A stretch of 46,626 bases of DNA from JAJDIA01 sp031555145. GTDB taxonomy: Bacteria; Bacteroidota; Bacteroidia; Bacteroidales; Tannerellaceae. Made by a program: the position numbers and the translations under genes. This document shows positions 33,047-41,461 of this stretch, piece by piece (position 1 is the stretch's first letter; each line of letters begins with the position of its first letter). The stretch covers positions 1-46,626 of the forward strand of contig JAVBUR010000057.1 of the NCBI GenBank assembly GCA_031555145.1, written 5' to 3'. A model generated the notes under the pieces. The model ran no database searches. It had not been told where the DNA came from and saw nothing but the letters and a program-made list of their open reading frames with translations.

Positions 33047-33808
33047 ATGAGAAAGGTTAATTTGACAGACGTTACATTCATCATTCTAATTCGTTTGGAT
33101 TCGATCCAGCGACTGGAGAACCTGATTGCGGTAAGCAATTATATATGTCATAAGTTCTCTACCAATATGATGATATGGGAAGCGTCAGGATATCCGACAG
33201 GTATACTGAAATCACTGTTGGATAAAAAAATTTCTTACCAATTTATTGAAGACAAGGATCCGGTGCTATATAAGACTAAGTACTACAACCAAATGATCCA
33301 GGCAACCAATACGCCTTATTTTGCCATTTGGGATGCAGATGCGTTGGTTGATCAACAATACATCATAGAGTCCGTGGCCTCTTTGCGGGAAGGGAAAGCG
33401 GATATTGTGTATCCCTATAATGGCAAGTTTTTAGATACTTCAGATGTTCTTCGGGAACTCTATTTGCGAAAGAAATCAGTAAAGGTTTTGGATAAACACA
33501 AAAATAAGATGAATGCACTCTACAACATGCCGATGTATGGAGGTGCGGTTTTCCTTAATAAAGAAAAGTATGTGTGGGCAGGCATGGATAATGAGGCCTA
33601 CTATGGCTGGGGGGATGAGGATTTTGACCGTTTTGTGAGATGTAGAACTCTTAACCTCAATATACTAAGAACAAATAATTGCCTGTTTCATCTATCTCAT
33701 CCCAGGAACTTGAATAGTAAATACCGGTCATCTTTTCAATTGAAATTTTCTTCCGGGACATTGGAAAGTATCCAAAGAAGTTCTTATAAGGAGTTGCTCG
33801 GAGTGTGA
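33047..33808 (+). CDS. Glycosyltransferase with galactosyltransferase-like C-terminus
   Basis: The 253-residue protein is a GT-A glycosyltransferase. The nucleotide-sugar-binding region is YFAIWDADALVDQQYI (about 88-104). The C-terminal part resembles the family 7-type galactosyltransferase domain (MYGGAVFLNKEKYVWAG, NEAYYGWGDEDFDRFVRC), with GWGDED typical of that fold. The ATG at 33047 lies two bases after the upstream stop; an in-frame ATG at 32999 inside the LanC-like gene is less likely. It would be the fifth glycosyltransferase of the locus when both fusions and both GT2 enzymes are counted. Confidence 0.82.
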   Translation: MRKVNLTDVTFIILIRLDSIQRLENLIAVSNYICHKFSTNMMIWEASGYPTGILKSLLDKKISYQFIEDKDPVLYKTKYYNQMIQATNTPYFAIWDADALVDQQYIIESVASLREGKADIVYPYNGKFLDTSDVLRELYLRKKSVKVLDKHKNKMNALYNMPMYGGAVFLNKEKYVWAGMDNEAYYGWGDEDFDRFVRCRTLNLNILRTNNCLFHLSHPRNLNSKYRSSFQLKFSSGTLESIQRSSYKELLGV

Positions 33809-33833
33809 AATCGTTTTTTTGAAAATTAATCAT

Positions 33834-35417
33834 ATGAATCGTACGTCTCAAAATATATTTGCGTCTTTTCTTTCACTTCTGCATGTGAAGTTTACTGCGG
33901 GTTTCTCCACTCAATACTACAATGAACATCCGCATAAGTCTAATCTTTGGGGACTGTCGGATATGTTGTCTGGTTATGGAGTTGAAAACATGGCATTACG
34001 CATTAAGGAAGAAGAACGAGGTAAAATACTTGACCAATTAGAGCCACCTTTTATAGCCTATGTTGGAAATGACTTTGGACTGATACATGAAATAACTGAT
34101 AAGGAGGTTCACTATGCATGGAAAGGCAAGGTAATATCTCTTTCAAAAAAAGCATTTGTAAACTCTTGGGGTGGAGTTCTGTTGGTTGCCGAAACAAACA
34201 AAGGCTCTATAGAGCCGGACTACCACAAACATCATAAGGATGAACTGATATCCCTTGGGAAGAAGATCACACTCTTGGTGACATTGGTTATGCTTTTAGG
34301 ATTAACTGTGTTTGCTGGTGGCGTATATAAAAATCTTGGATTAAGTGCTGGCTTGGTAATAAATTGTTTAGGAATCTGGATTTGCTACTTGCTGCTGTTA
34401 AAACAAATGCATATCCAAAGTGACTATGCTGATAAGATTTGCTCATTGTTGCTGCATCAGGGAGATTGTAACAATGTGCTGGAATCAGAGGCATCCCGGT
34501 TTTTGGGGATTTTCAGTTGGAGTGAGATAGGCCTAGGTTATTTTTGCGGTAATTTGTTATTGATTCTTTTTCTACCGGCTTTATATCCTTATGTGGTATG
34601 GATCAATATTTGTGCCATACCCTATACCGTATGGAGTGTGTGGTATCAAAAGGTGATGGCTAAGCAATGGTGCCCTTTGTGCTTATGTGTACAGGCGATC
34701 ATATGGTCTTTATTTATTGTCAACCTACTATCAGGAAGCATTGTAGAACCCGATTTTACATTTTTGGCAATCTTTTTTGTTGGATGTATTTATATAATAC
34801 CTGTGTTAGCACTGAACCTTTTAATACCTAATCTGGCAGATTCTAAAAAAACACAACAGATTAAACAGGAAATAAATAGCCTTAAAGCAGATGAAGGGAT
34901 CTTTAAGGCAGAACTTTCCCGGAATGCACGCTATGAAGTTGATAAATCTACCTCTGCTTTGTTATGGGGCAACCTGGATGCTCCCAATCTGATCACCGTT
35001 ATAACCAATCCGCATTGTAATCCCTGTGCGATGATGCATACTCGATTGGAAAATCTACTTCGGACTACGCACAATGGTTATTGTGTTCAATACATACTAA
35101 CCTCGTTCAGTGGAGAATTGGAAGACAGTAGCAAATTTCTTATTGCTATGTACCGCAAAATGGATGTATCTTCTTTTCTTCTGTTTCTCAACGAATGGTA
35201 TGAAAGTGGAAAAGACAACCGGATTGAGTGCTACCGAAAATATCATTTTAATCATCTGGATGAGAAGGATGTGGAAGAATTTATGAAACATAAAGAATGG
35301 GTAACAAAGACAAAGATAAATAGTACTCCAACAGTGCTGTTTAACGGGTATCGAATGCCTGATAAGTATAAAATGGAAGACCTTGTGCATTTTTATAAGA
35401 ATCAAGTCTATATATAG
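33834..35417 (+). CDS. Degenerate C39 / VKOR / thioredoxin fusion (disulfide-forming membrane protein)
   Basis: The 527-residue protein has three parts. Residues about 1-125 resemble a C39 peptidase (WGLSDMLSGYGVENMALRI, FIAYVGNDFGLIHEI), but the catalytic Cys is absent, so it probably binds rather than cuts leaders. A vitamin K epoxide reductase domain follows (about 140-340) with several helices, a Cys pair KICSLLLHQGDCNN (about 201-211) and the active CxxC in QWCPLCLCVQ (about 279-285). The C-terminal thioredoxin-like domain (about 375-527) has NPHCNPCAMMH and the cis-Pro region INSTPTVLFNG. It should oxidise Cys in exported peptide, with quinone as acceptor. Start chosen at ATG 33834 (a TTG lies 15 bases before). 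Confidence 0.87.
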   Translation: MNRTSQNIFASFLSLLHVKFTAGFSTQYYNEHPHKSNLWGLSDMLSGYGVENMALRIKEEERGKILDQLEPPFIAYVGNDFGLIHEITDKEVHYAWKGKVISLSKKAFVNSWGGVLLVAETNKGSIEPDYHKHHKDELISLGKKITLLVTLVMLLGLTVFAGGVYKNLGLSAGLVINCLGIWICYLLLLKQMHIQSDYADKICSLLLHQGDCNNVLESEASRFLGIFSWSEIGLGYFCGNLLLILFLPALYPYVVWINICAIPYTVWSVWYQKVMAKQWCPLCLCVQAIIWSLFIVNLLSGSIVEPDFTFLAIFFVGCIYIIPVLALNLLIPNLADSKKTQQIKQEINSLKADEGIFKAELSRNARYEVDKSTSALLWGNLDAPNLITVITNPHCNPCAMMHTRLENLLRTTHNGYCVQYILTSFSGELEDSSKFLIAMYRKMDVSSFLLFLNEWYESGKDNRIECYRKYHFNHLDEKDVEEFMKHKEWVTKTKINSTPTVLFNGYRMPDKYKMEDLVHFYKNQVYI

Positions 35418-35551
35418 AACTGCTGTGTTTTTGTAGAGAAGCCGCGACAAAAAATTAGCTGTTTGTTGGGGTGTGTAAGAGTTGATGGAATATTCACAAT
35501 ATGAATAAAATCGGTGTAGAATAGCAACAGAAATGTTTTATCCACTCTATC

Positions 35552-35615
35552 GCACTGCGATAGTGCAAAAAATAAGCGAAAATGCACTATGACAGTGCGA
35601 AATTTAGTATCTTTG
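35552..35615 (+). promoter_or_regulatory. Operator-like inverted repeats and -7 box before the ATPase gene
   Basis: Two similar 15-base inverted repeats, GCACTGCGATAGTGC (35552-35566) and GCACTATGACAGTGC (35584-35598), have their starts 32 bases apart, about three helical turns. TATCTTTG at 35608-35615 is a -7 box 17 bases before the ATG of the ATPase gene. A dimeric repressor binding both sites would cover the promoter. Confidence 0.6.
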
Positions 35616-35631
35616 CAGAAAATATACGGTT

Positions 35632-36801
35632 ATGGATAAGTTATTCGAATATTCCAAAAAGCTGATAAAAGAGACTGAGACATCGTTTTTCCGATATATG
35701 TATGATGAGATAAATTGGAAAAACAGGATGATAGGGCTTATCGGTCCGAGAGGTGTCGGGAAAACGACATTAGTTCTTCAGTATATCAAGCAGAATCTGA
35801 ATCCTGTTGAAACGCTCTATGTGACAGCGGAAGACTTCTATTTCGTCGATAATCGGTTTGCCGATTTAGCCGATTCTTTCGTTAAACGAGGTGGTAAATA
35901 TCTGTTCATTGACGAAATCCATAAATATAAAGACTGGGCAAAGGAACTAAAGCTCATTTACGATTATCATAAAGACCTGAATGTGGTTTTTACCGGGTCT
36001 TCGGTACTTGATATTAAGAAAGGAGCTTCCGATCTAAGCCGTAGGGCCGTAATCTACAATATGCAAGGCTTGTCTTTCAGGGAGTATTTGCGGTTGTTCC
36101 ACAATATATCGGCAAAAACCTATTCACTGGAAGATATAGTGCAGCATAAAGTCGAGTTGCCGGATTTGAAGCATCCGTTACCGCTGTTTTCTGACTATCT
36201 GAAGAAAGGGTATTATCCGTTCGCATTGGAAGAAGATTTTGAGTTGCGTTTGGGTCAGATTATAAACCAAACGTTGGAGAACGATATTCCGATGTATGCC
36301 GATATGAATGTGGCGACAGGAAGAAAGCTAAAACAATTGCTTGCTATTATATCTAAAAGCGCACCGTTCAAGCCCAATATGACCAAAATAGCCGACATGC
36401 TATCTGCTAGTCGCAACAATATTTCGGACTATTGCCTGTATATTGAAGAGGCAGGTATGATCGCCCAATTAAGAGACAATACGGGCGGTATTCGTGGATT
36501 AGGCAAGGTTGACAAAGTGTATTTGGATAACACCAACCTTATCTATAATCTTGCTGATGATACTTCCAATATTGGAAATATTCGCGAAACGTTCTTCTTA
36601 AACCAAATGCGGGTTAAGTATGATGTATTTGTATCCCCTGTTGCCGATTTCTTTGTTAATGATAAAATATTTGAGGTCGGGGGTAAGAACAAGGGACAGA
36701 AGCAGATTAAAGAGGTGGAGAACGGATATGTAGTGAAAGATGATATCGAAACCGGGTATCTGAATGTTATTCCGTTGTGGCAGTTTGGAATGAGTTATTG
36801 A
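35632..36801 (+). CDS. AAA-family ATPase with DUF4143-type C-terminus
   Basis: The 389-residue product has an AAA ATPase domain with Walker A GPRGVGKTTL (about residues 38-47), Walker B KYLFIDEIHKYKDW (about 88-101) and sensor region VVFTGSSVLDIKKGASDLSR. The C-terminal half reads like the DUF4143 module (YLKKGYYPFALEE, TKIADMLSASRNNISDYCLY, VYLDNTNLIYNLA, VNDKIFEVGGKNK), which is often a degenerate nuclease-like fold. Such single-gene ATPases are widespread and move easily between genomes. Its biological role is uncertain. It interrupts the stretch between the peptide locus and fecR, with its own promoter and operator-like repeats. Confidence 0.88.
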   Translation: MDKLFEYSKKLIKETETSFFRYMYDEINWKNRMIGLIGPRGVGKTTLVLQYIKQNLNPVETLYVTAEDFYFVDNRFADLADSFVKRGGKYLFIDEIHKYKDWAKELKLIYDYHKDLNVVFTGSSVLDIKKGASDLSRRAVIYNMQGLSFREYLRLFHNISAKTYSLEDIVQHKVELPDLKHPLPLFSDYLKKGYYPFALEEDFELRLGQIINQTLENDIPMYADMNVATGRKLKQLLAIISKSAPFKPNMTKIADMLSASRNNISDYCLYIEEAGMIAQLRDNTGGIRGLGKVDKVYLDNTNLIYNLADDTSNIGNIRETFFLNQMRVKYDVFVSPVADFFVNDKIFEVGGKNKGQKQIKEVENGYVVKDDIETGYLNVIPLWQFGMSY

Positions 36802-36820
36802 TTTGTACATGGAAATAACT

Positions 36821-36832
36821 CTGTGTACACAG
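36821..36832. promoter_or_regulatory. 12-bp perfect palindrome upstream of the fecR promoter
   Basis: CTGTGTACACAG is a perfect palindrome 31 bases before the ECF-type promoter motif and 19 bases after the ATPase stop. It could be a binding site for a dimeric regulator. No second copy was noticed. Confidence 0.35.
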
Positions 36833-36863
36833 GATTCGTTTTTAGAATTTTTTTATTTCTCGA

Positions 36864-36891
36864 CTAAGGGTTTTTTCAGGGTGCTGCGACT
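36864..36891 (+). promoter_or_regulatory. Candidate ECF-sigma promoter of fecR
   Basis: CTAAGGGTTTTT (36864-36875), 10 bases, then GCGACT (36886-36891). This is identical in both blocks and in spacing to the motif before the ECF sigma gene at 26008-26035. The fecR ATG follows 21 bases later. Confidence 0.7.
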
Positions 36892-36912
36892 ATATAGATA
36901 GAAGCACAGAGA

Positions 36913-37905
36913 ATGGAACATAGAATCAACCACATAATCGCACGTGTACTGAGCGGAGAAAGTTCTTCGGAAGATATTCTTTCGTTAAGCCAATGGCTGA
37001 GTGAAGAGGACAAGAACCGGGAAGAATTCTGCCGACTCAAGGATTATTGGGATGCGGATGTCGCTTTCAAACATTCTGTCGCTCCTGCTTTTTCAGCCGA
37101 CAAACTACTCCAACAACTCGATAAACAAGGCAAGCGTATCAGAAGAAGGCGTTTATGGACCAGATATATTCCCCAGATCGCAGCCATCGCGCTGCTGTTT
37201 ATCTGCTCGACGGTGTTTTACGTCTATTATACGGAAAATCATGTCTCTACTTATTACACCTTGCTGACGGATGAACGGAAGTCTTCCCGCTTTACGTTGG
37301 AAGATGGATCTACCGTGACATTAAACAAGAACAGCCGTGTCAGCTATTCCAATAAATACGGGGAAATGATGCGGGATGTGACACTGGAGGGTGAGGCCTA
37401 TTTTGAAGTGGCCAAAGATTCGGGCAAACCTTTCCGGGTAGAACTGAACGGCGCCTCTGTCGTTGTTTTAGGCACGCATTTCAATATCAAGGCGGAAGTG
37501 GGATCCGATGATATCACAACCACACTGATGGAGGGATCCATCCGTTTCGAAAGTGCCGAACAAAACGTCGTAATGACGCCGAACCAACAGCTTACCTTCA
37601 ACCGTACCACCCATAAAGTCGATGTGAAGCAAGTCAATGCGGATCTTTTTGTCGCCTGGAAATTCGGTCTGTTGAAATACAAATCGCTTCCGCTTGTCGA
37701 GATTATCAAAGAACTTCAGCGTGTCTATAAAGTGGAAATCTATGTGGACGACCCCGAGTTGCTGGAATCGACCGTAGCTGTTTCCGGCACATTCAGGGAG
37801 GAACAAAGCCTCGAACAGGTGTTGGATGTTATTTCCCGTAGCTTGCCTGTCCGTTGGCACAACAATGATGGCGTTTATTATATTCAACATACAACACTTA
37901 AATGA
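36913..37905 (+). CDS. FecR-family anti-sigma factor
   Basis: The 330-residue protein should hold the ECF sigma factor inactive until the SusC receptor signals that substrate is bound. The cytoplasmic N-terminal part (about 1-80) binds sigma. A membrane helix (about 90-110, IPQIAAIALLFICSTVFYVY) follows, then the periplasmic FecR domain (about 118-215: FTLEDGSTVTLNKNSRVSY, VTLEGEAYFEVAKDSGKPF, LGTHFNIKAE) and a C-terminal domain (about 245-330: LPLVEIIKELQRVYKVEIYV, SGTFREEQSLEQVLDVI). The usual partner sigma gene directly upstream is missing; the nearest one is 10.3 kb upstream with the same promoter motif. Confidence 0.95.
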   Translation: MEHRINHIIARVLSGESSSEDILSLSQWLSEEDKNREEFCRLKDYWDADVAFKHSVAPAFSADKLLQQLDKQGKRIRRRRLWTRYIPQIAAIALLFICSTVFYVYYTENHVSTYYTLLTDERKSSRFTLEDGSTVTLNKNSRVSYSNKYGEMMRDVTLEGEAYFEVAKDSGKPFRVELNGASVVVLGTHFNIKAEVGSDDITTTLMEGSIRFESAEQNVVMTPNQQLTFNRTTHKVDVKQVNADLFVAWKFGLLKYKSLPLVEIIKELQRVYKVEIYVDDPELLESTVAVSGTFREEQSLEQVLDVISRSLPVRWHNNDGVYYIQHTTLK

Positions 37906-37941
37906 TACTGCCTATGAAATAGCCACCCCGTTAACCTAAAA

Positions 37942-37973
37942 AAACCGGTCATACCTGGAAGTACAACCGGTTT
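37942..37973 (+). terminator. Stem-loop between fecR and susC
   Basis: AAACCGGT (37942-37949) and ACCGGTTT (37966-37973) form a perfect 8-bp stem around 16 bases. It is placed where many Bacteroidales operons carry an attenuator between the anti-sigma gene and the highly expressed susC gene. Confidence 0.5.
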
Positions 37974-38065
37974 AGAATCTTTAAAATTAATTTTCCGCTT
38001 CGTCCACTCCGCGACCAAACATTGGGGATGAAGCGAATTATCAACCTTTAAATCAGTGCAAAAAT

Positions 38066-41000
38066 ATGAGAAATATTTTGTATCACAAGCCGTTATTACC
38101 AAAAGGCTTCAAAAAACTAGTTACTATCATGAGAATCACAGCCATTTTACTCTTTGTGGTTCTGTTTCAGGCTGTAGCGGTGGAATCCACTTATTCCCAA
38201 TCGGCTACCGTTTCAGTCAAAGCAGAGCGAATGTCCCTTACCGACCTGTTCTCTCAGATAGAGAAACAGAGCGAATTCTTATTCTTCTATGTGGATAGAG
38301 AAGTTGAAAATGTGAAAGTCAATGTAAAAGCCACTGACCAAAAGATCGACAATGTGCTGTCGCAGGCGTTAGCCGGAACGAATCTGACATATACGATCAA
38401 TGATCATAACATCAACATTATCAGTAAGACCTATGCTGCCCAACAGCAACGAACCAAACAGATTACAGGTAAGATTGTGGACGAATCGGGGGAAGCGATT
38501 ATCGGTGCCAATGTGATAGAAAAAGGCACGACGAATGGTTCTATCTCTGATTTGGACGGTAACTTCAGTCTCAATGTAGCACCGGGTGCGACACTCCAGA
38601 TTACATATATCGGATATAAATCAATCGAAATAAAAGTAGACACACGCAGTTCATACAGTGTCCTGCTTCAAGAAGACACGGAAGCCTTAGCTGAAGTGGT
38701 CGTGATCGGTTACGGTACGGCTCGTAAGATTGACCTGACGGGTGCAACCTCCTCTTTGAGTGGAGATAAACTGAAGATGAAGAACACCCCACAGCTCTCC
38801 AGTCAGATGCAAGGGCAGATGGCAGGGGTACAGGTCACCCGTTCAAGTGGTGATCCTAACGCGGGGGCTACCATCCGTGTGCGTGGTGTAACGACGATGT
38901 CAACCAACGACCCGTTGGTCATCATCGATGGTGTACCGGGTAACCTCAACGACGTTGCTCCGGAAGACGTAAGTGATATCCAAGTGCTGAAAGATGCAGC
39001 CTCGGCCGCTATCTACGGTTCACGTGCAGCTGCAGGTGTTATCCTGATATCGACAACGCGCGCTAAAGACAAGAACTTCCACCTTACCTACAATGTAGAG
39101 TATGGTATCAATACGCCCACAGCAAAACCTAAATTTGCCAACGCTGTTCAATGGATGAAAGGCTATAACGAGTTGGCTTATAATGATGGTGCCGCATCTC
39201 TCAATTCGGCCTATTCGGAAGATTTGATTAACAACTACGCACAATTGAGGGCTGAAAACCCTGATCGTTATCCTGACACCGACTTCATGTCATTAGGTCT
39301 GAATAACTCTGCACAACATCAGCGTCACGCTTTCTCTTTGAGCGGGGGAACGGAGAAACTGAAGACAAACTTCAGCCTTAACTACTATAGTTCTGATGCA
39401 CTTTATGATCACAAGGATTATGAGCGCTATAACGTACGGTCAAACAATGATTATCAGATCAATAGCTGGATCCATGCGAATGTAGATATTAACTTGCTTT
39501 ACTCCAGCACAAGCACTCCGCACAGCATTGAAGGTTCTACAATGAAGGATTTAATGTATCGTGCGCCGATTTACAATGCGTATTGGGCTGACGGTACCTA
39601 TGCCGACGGTAAGGATGGTGACAACCCGATCGCTCTGCGAGAACTGGGTGGCACCCAATTGGGCGATTATTATCGTGTTGGTGGTAAGATCCAGTTAGAC
39701 CTCACGCCAATAAAGGGGTTGACATTGACAGCTATCGCATCACCCCGCTATACATTTGATCAAAAGAAAGATCACAAGACGAAATACGATGTGTATCGGA
39801 TCACTGGCGATGCTATCCCCGGTACGGGCGGTTATTCTTCCACCAGTGTACGAGAAGATCGCAACAACACACGTAGTCTTACCATGCAGTTCTATGGTAA
39901 CTACAAGTTACAACTGAAGCGCCATTCTATCGGGCTTATGGCTGGTTATGAGGATTATTCCCATGAATGGGAAAATGAAGCGGCATGGCGTTCAAACTAT
40001 ACTTTGGTGAACTATCCTTACCTTGACCTGGGACCGCAGGATTACCAATACAATACAGGGACAGCCGGGCATAATGCTTATCGTTCTGTCTTCGGGCGTA
40101 TCATGTACTCTTGGGCTGACCGTTATATGATACAGGCGAATGTTCGTTCCGACGGTTCGTCACGCTTTGCCGATGGCCATCGCTGGGGTACATTCCCTTC
40201 CGTTAGTGCCGGTTGGAACATTTCTGAGGAATCCTGGTTCAATAAGAATACGATTAACTATTTGAAGTTACGCGGTTCGATTGGGCAGTTGGGCAACGAA
40301 CGTCTTGTTGATAAAGATGGTAACCCGATTGAATTCCCCTACCAGGCCAAGTTGATTTTCGGCACCGGTTTTCTTCCCAACTCCACCACCGGCTTGGCTG
40401 ATGTGGTACAAACCGCTTATCAGATGGACTATGCGTTCAAGACCATCACTTGGGAAACGACCACTACCTATGGCATTGGTGCAGACTTTGGCTTGTTGAA
40501 CAATAGACTGCGTGGTGCGGCCGATTACTACTATAAGAAAACGACTGATATGTTGATGGAAGTGGGTTTCCCCTCTTACTTTGGCTATAACGCACCGCAG
40601 AACAATGCGGCGGATATGCATACAAAGGGTTGGGATTTGGAACTCTCCTGGAGTGACCAAGTGAACGATTTCCGCTATGGCGCCAGCTTCAATATTTCGG
40701 ACTATCGTTCAAAAATGGGTTATATGGCCGACCGTCAAAAGATAGATGGTAACCAAATTACAGAAAAGGGTTCACATTATAACGAATGGTATGGTTACAA
40801 GAGCCTGGGTATTATTCTGAACGACGCAGCCATGGTTGACGCAGACGGTAAGCCGATTGCTGTCTTGACCAACAACGATAAAGCTGGTAATATTCGCTAC
40901 CTGGATGTCGATGGTGATGGTAAAATTACGGCTACCAACGACCGCGTATATTTGGGTAACTCATTACCGGAATTGCAGTATGGCGGATCTATCTGGGCAG

Positions 41001-41446
41001 AGTGGAAGAATTTCGATTTCAACCTGTCACTCCAGGGTATTGGCCATCAGCTTAAATACTGGTCATGGCCGGGCACTCCGTTCAATTATCAAGCCTATGC
41101 TGCTCCGTTTAACCTGATCGAAAGCCACTGGAGCCCGACGGCTACAGACGAAGAAAATGCAAAGGCAAAATATCCCAAATTGACGACCAATGGTACGAAT
41201 ATTTATGCCGGTAGTGACTTCTACCTCTTCAATGGCGCCTATATGCGTATAAAGAATATCACGTTAGGCTATACCATTCCGTCGAGTATTACGAAGAAGT
41301 TCTATGTCAACAAGTTGAGGGTTTATTTCAGCGCGAACGACCTTCCTGCTTTCTCTAAATATCCGAGTGGATTTGATCCGGAGTGGAATCGTAGTGACGA
41401 CCTCATCACGTCTTCTTATATTTTTGGTCTGAATGTATCATTTTAA
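38066..41446 (+). CDS. SusC/RagA-type TonB-dependent receptor with STN domain
   Basis: The 1126-residue outer-membrane receptor imports a substrate held by its SusD partner, powered by TonB. After a signal peptide (about 22-45) it has an STN domain (about 50-100: ERMSLTDLFSQIEKQSEFLF), which passes a signal to FecR. A carboxypeptidase-regulatory-like domain (about 133-205: ITGKIVDESGEAIIGANVI) and the SusC-type plug (about 215-330) follow, the plug with VRGVTTMSTNDPLVIIDGVP and VLKDAASAAIYGSRAAAGV. The barrel ends in a C-terminal aromatic residue (LNVSF). An internal Met at 38129 is an alternative start. Together with fecR and the ECF sigma gene it makes a trans-envelope signalling set. The substrate is not evident from sequence. 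Confidence 0.96.
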   Translation: MRNILYHKPLLPKGFKKLVTIMRITAILLFVVLFQAVAVESTYSQSATVSVKAERMSLTDLFSQIEKQSEFLFFYVDREVENVKVNVKATDQKIDNVLSQALAGTNLTYTINDHNINIISKTYAAQQQRTKQITGKIVDESGEAIIGANVIEKGTTNGSISDLDGNFSLNVAPGATLQITYIGYKSIEIKVDTRSSYSVLLQEDTEALAEVVVIGYGTARKIDLTGATSSLSGDKLKMKNTPQLSSQMQGQMAGVQVTRSSGDPNAGATIRVRGVTTMSTNDPLVIIDGVPGNLNDVAPEDVSDIQVLKDAASAAIYGSRAAAGVILISTTRAKDKNFHLTYNVEYGINTPTAKPKFANAVQWMKGYNELAYNDGAASLNSAYSEDLINNYAQLRAENPDRYPDTDFMSLGLNNSAQHQRHAFSLSGGTEKLKTNFSLNYYSSDALYDHKDYERYNVRSNNDYQINSWIHANVDINLLYSSTSTPHSIEGSTMKDLMYRAPIYNAYWADGTYADGKDGDNPIALRELGGTQLGDYYRVGGKIQLDLTPIKGLTLTAIASPRYTFDQKKDHKTKYDVYRITGDAIPGTGGYSSTSVREDRNNTRSLTMQFYGNYKLQLKRHSIGLMAGYEDYSHEWENEAAWRSNYTLVNYPYLDLGPQDYQYNTGTAGHNAYRSVFGRIMYSWADRYMIQANVRSDGSSRFADGHRWGTFPSVSAGWNISEESWFNKNTINYLKLRGSIGQLGNERLVDKDGNPIEFPYQAKLIFGTGFLPNSTTGLADVVQTAYQMDYAFKTITWETTTTYGIGADFGLLNNRLRGAADYYYKKTTDMLMEVGFPSYFGYNAPQNNAADMHTKGWDLELSWSDQVNDFRYGASFNISDYRSKMGYMADRQKIDGNQITEKGSHYNEWYGYKSLGIILNDAAMVDADGKPIAVLTNNDKAGNIRYLDVDGDGKITATNDRVYLGNSLPELQYGGSIWAEWKNFDFNLSLQGIGHQLKYWSWPGTPFNYQAYAAPFNLIESHWSPTATDEENAKAKYPKLTTNGTNIYAGSDFYLFNGAYMRIKNITLGYTIPSSITKKFYVNKLRVYFSANDLPAFSKYPSGFDPEWNRSDDLITSSYIFGLNVSF

Positions 41447-41461
41447 TTAAAGCATCTTGTT

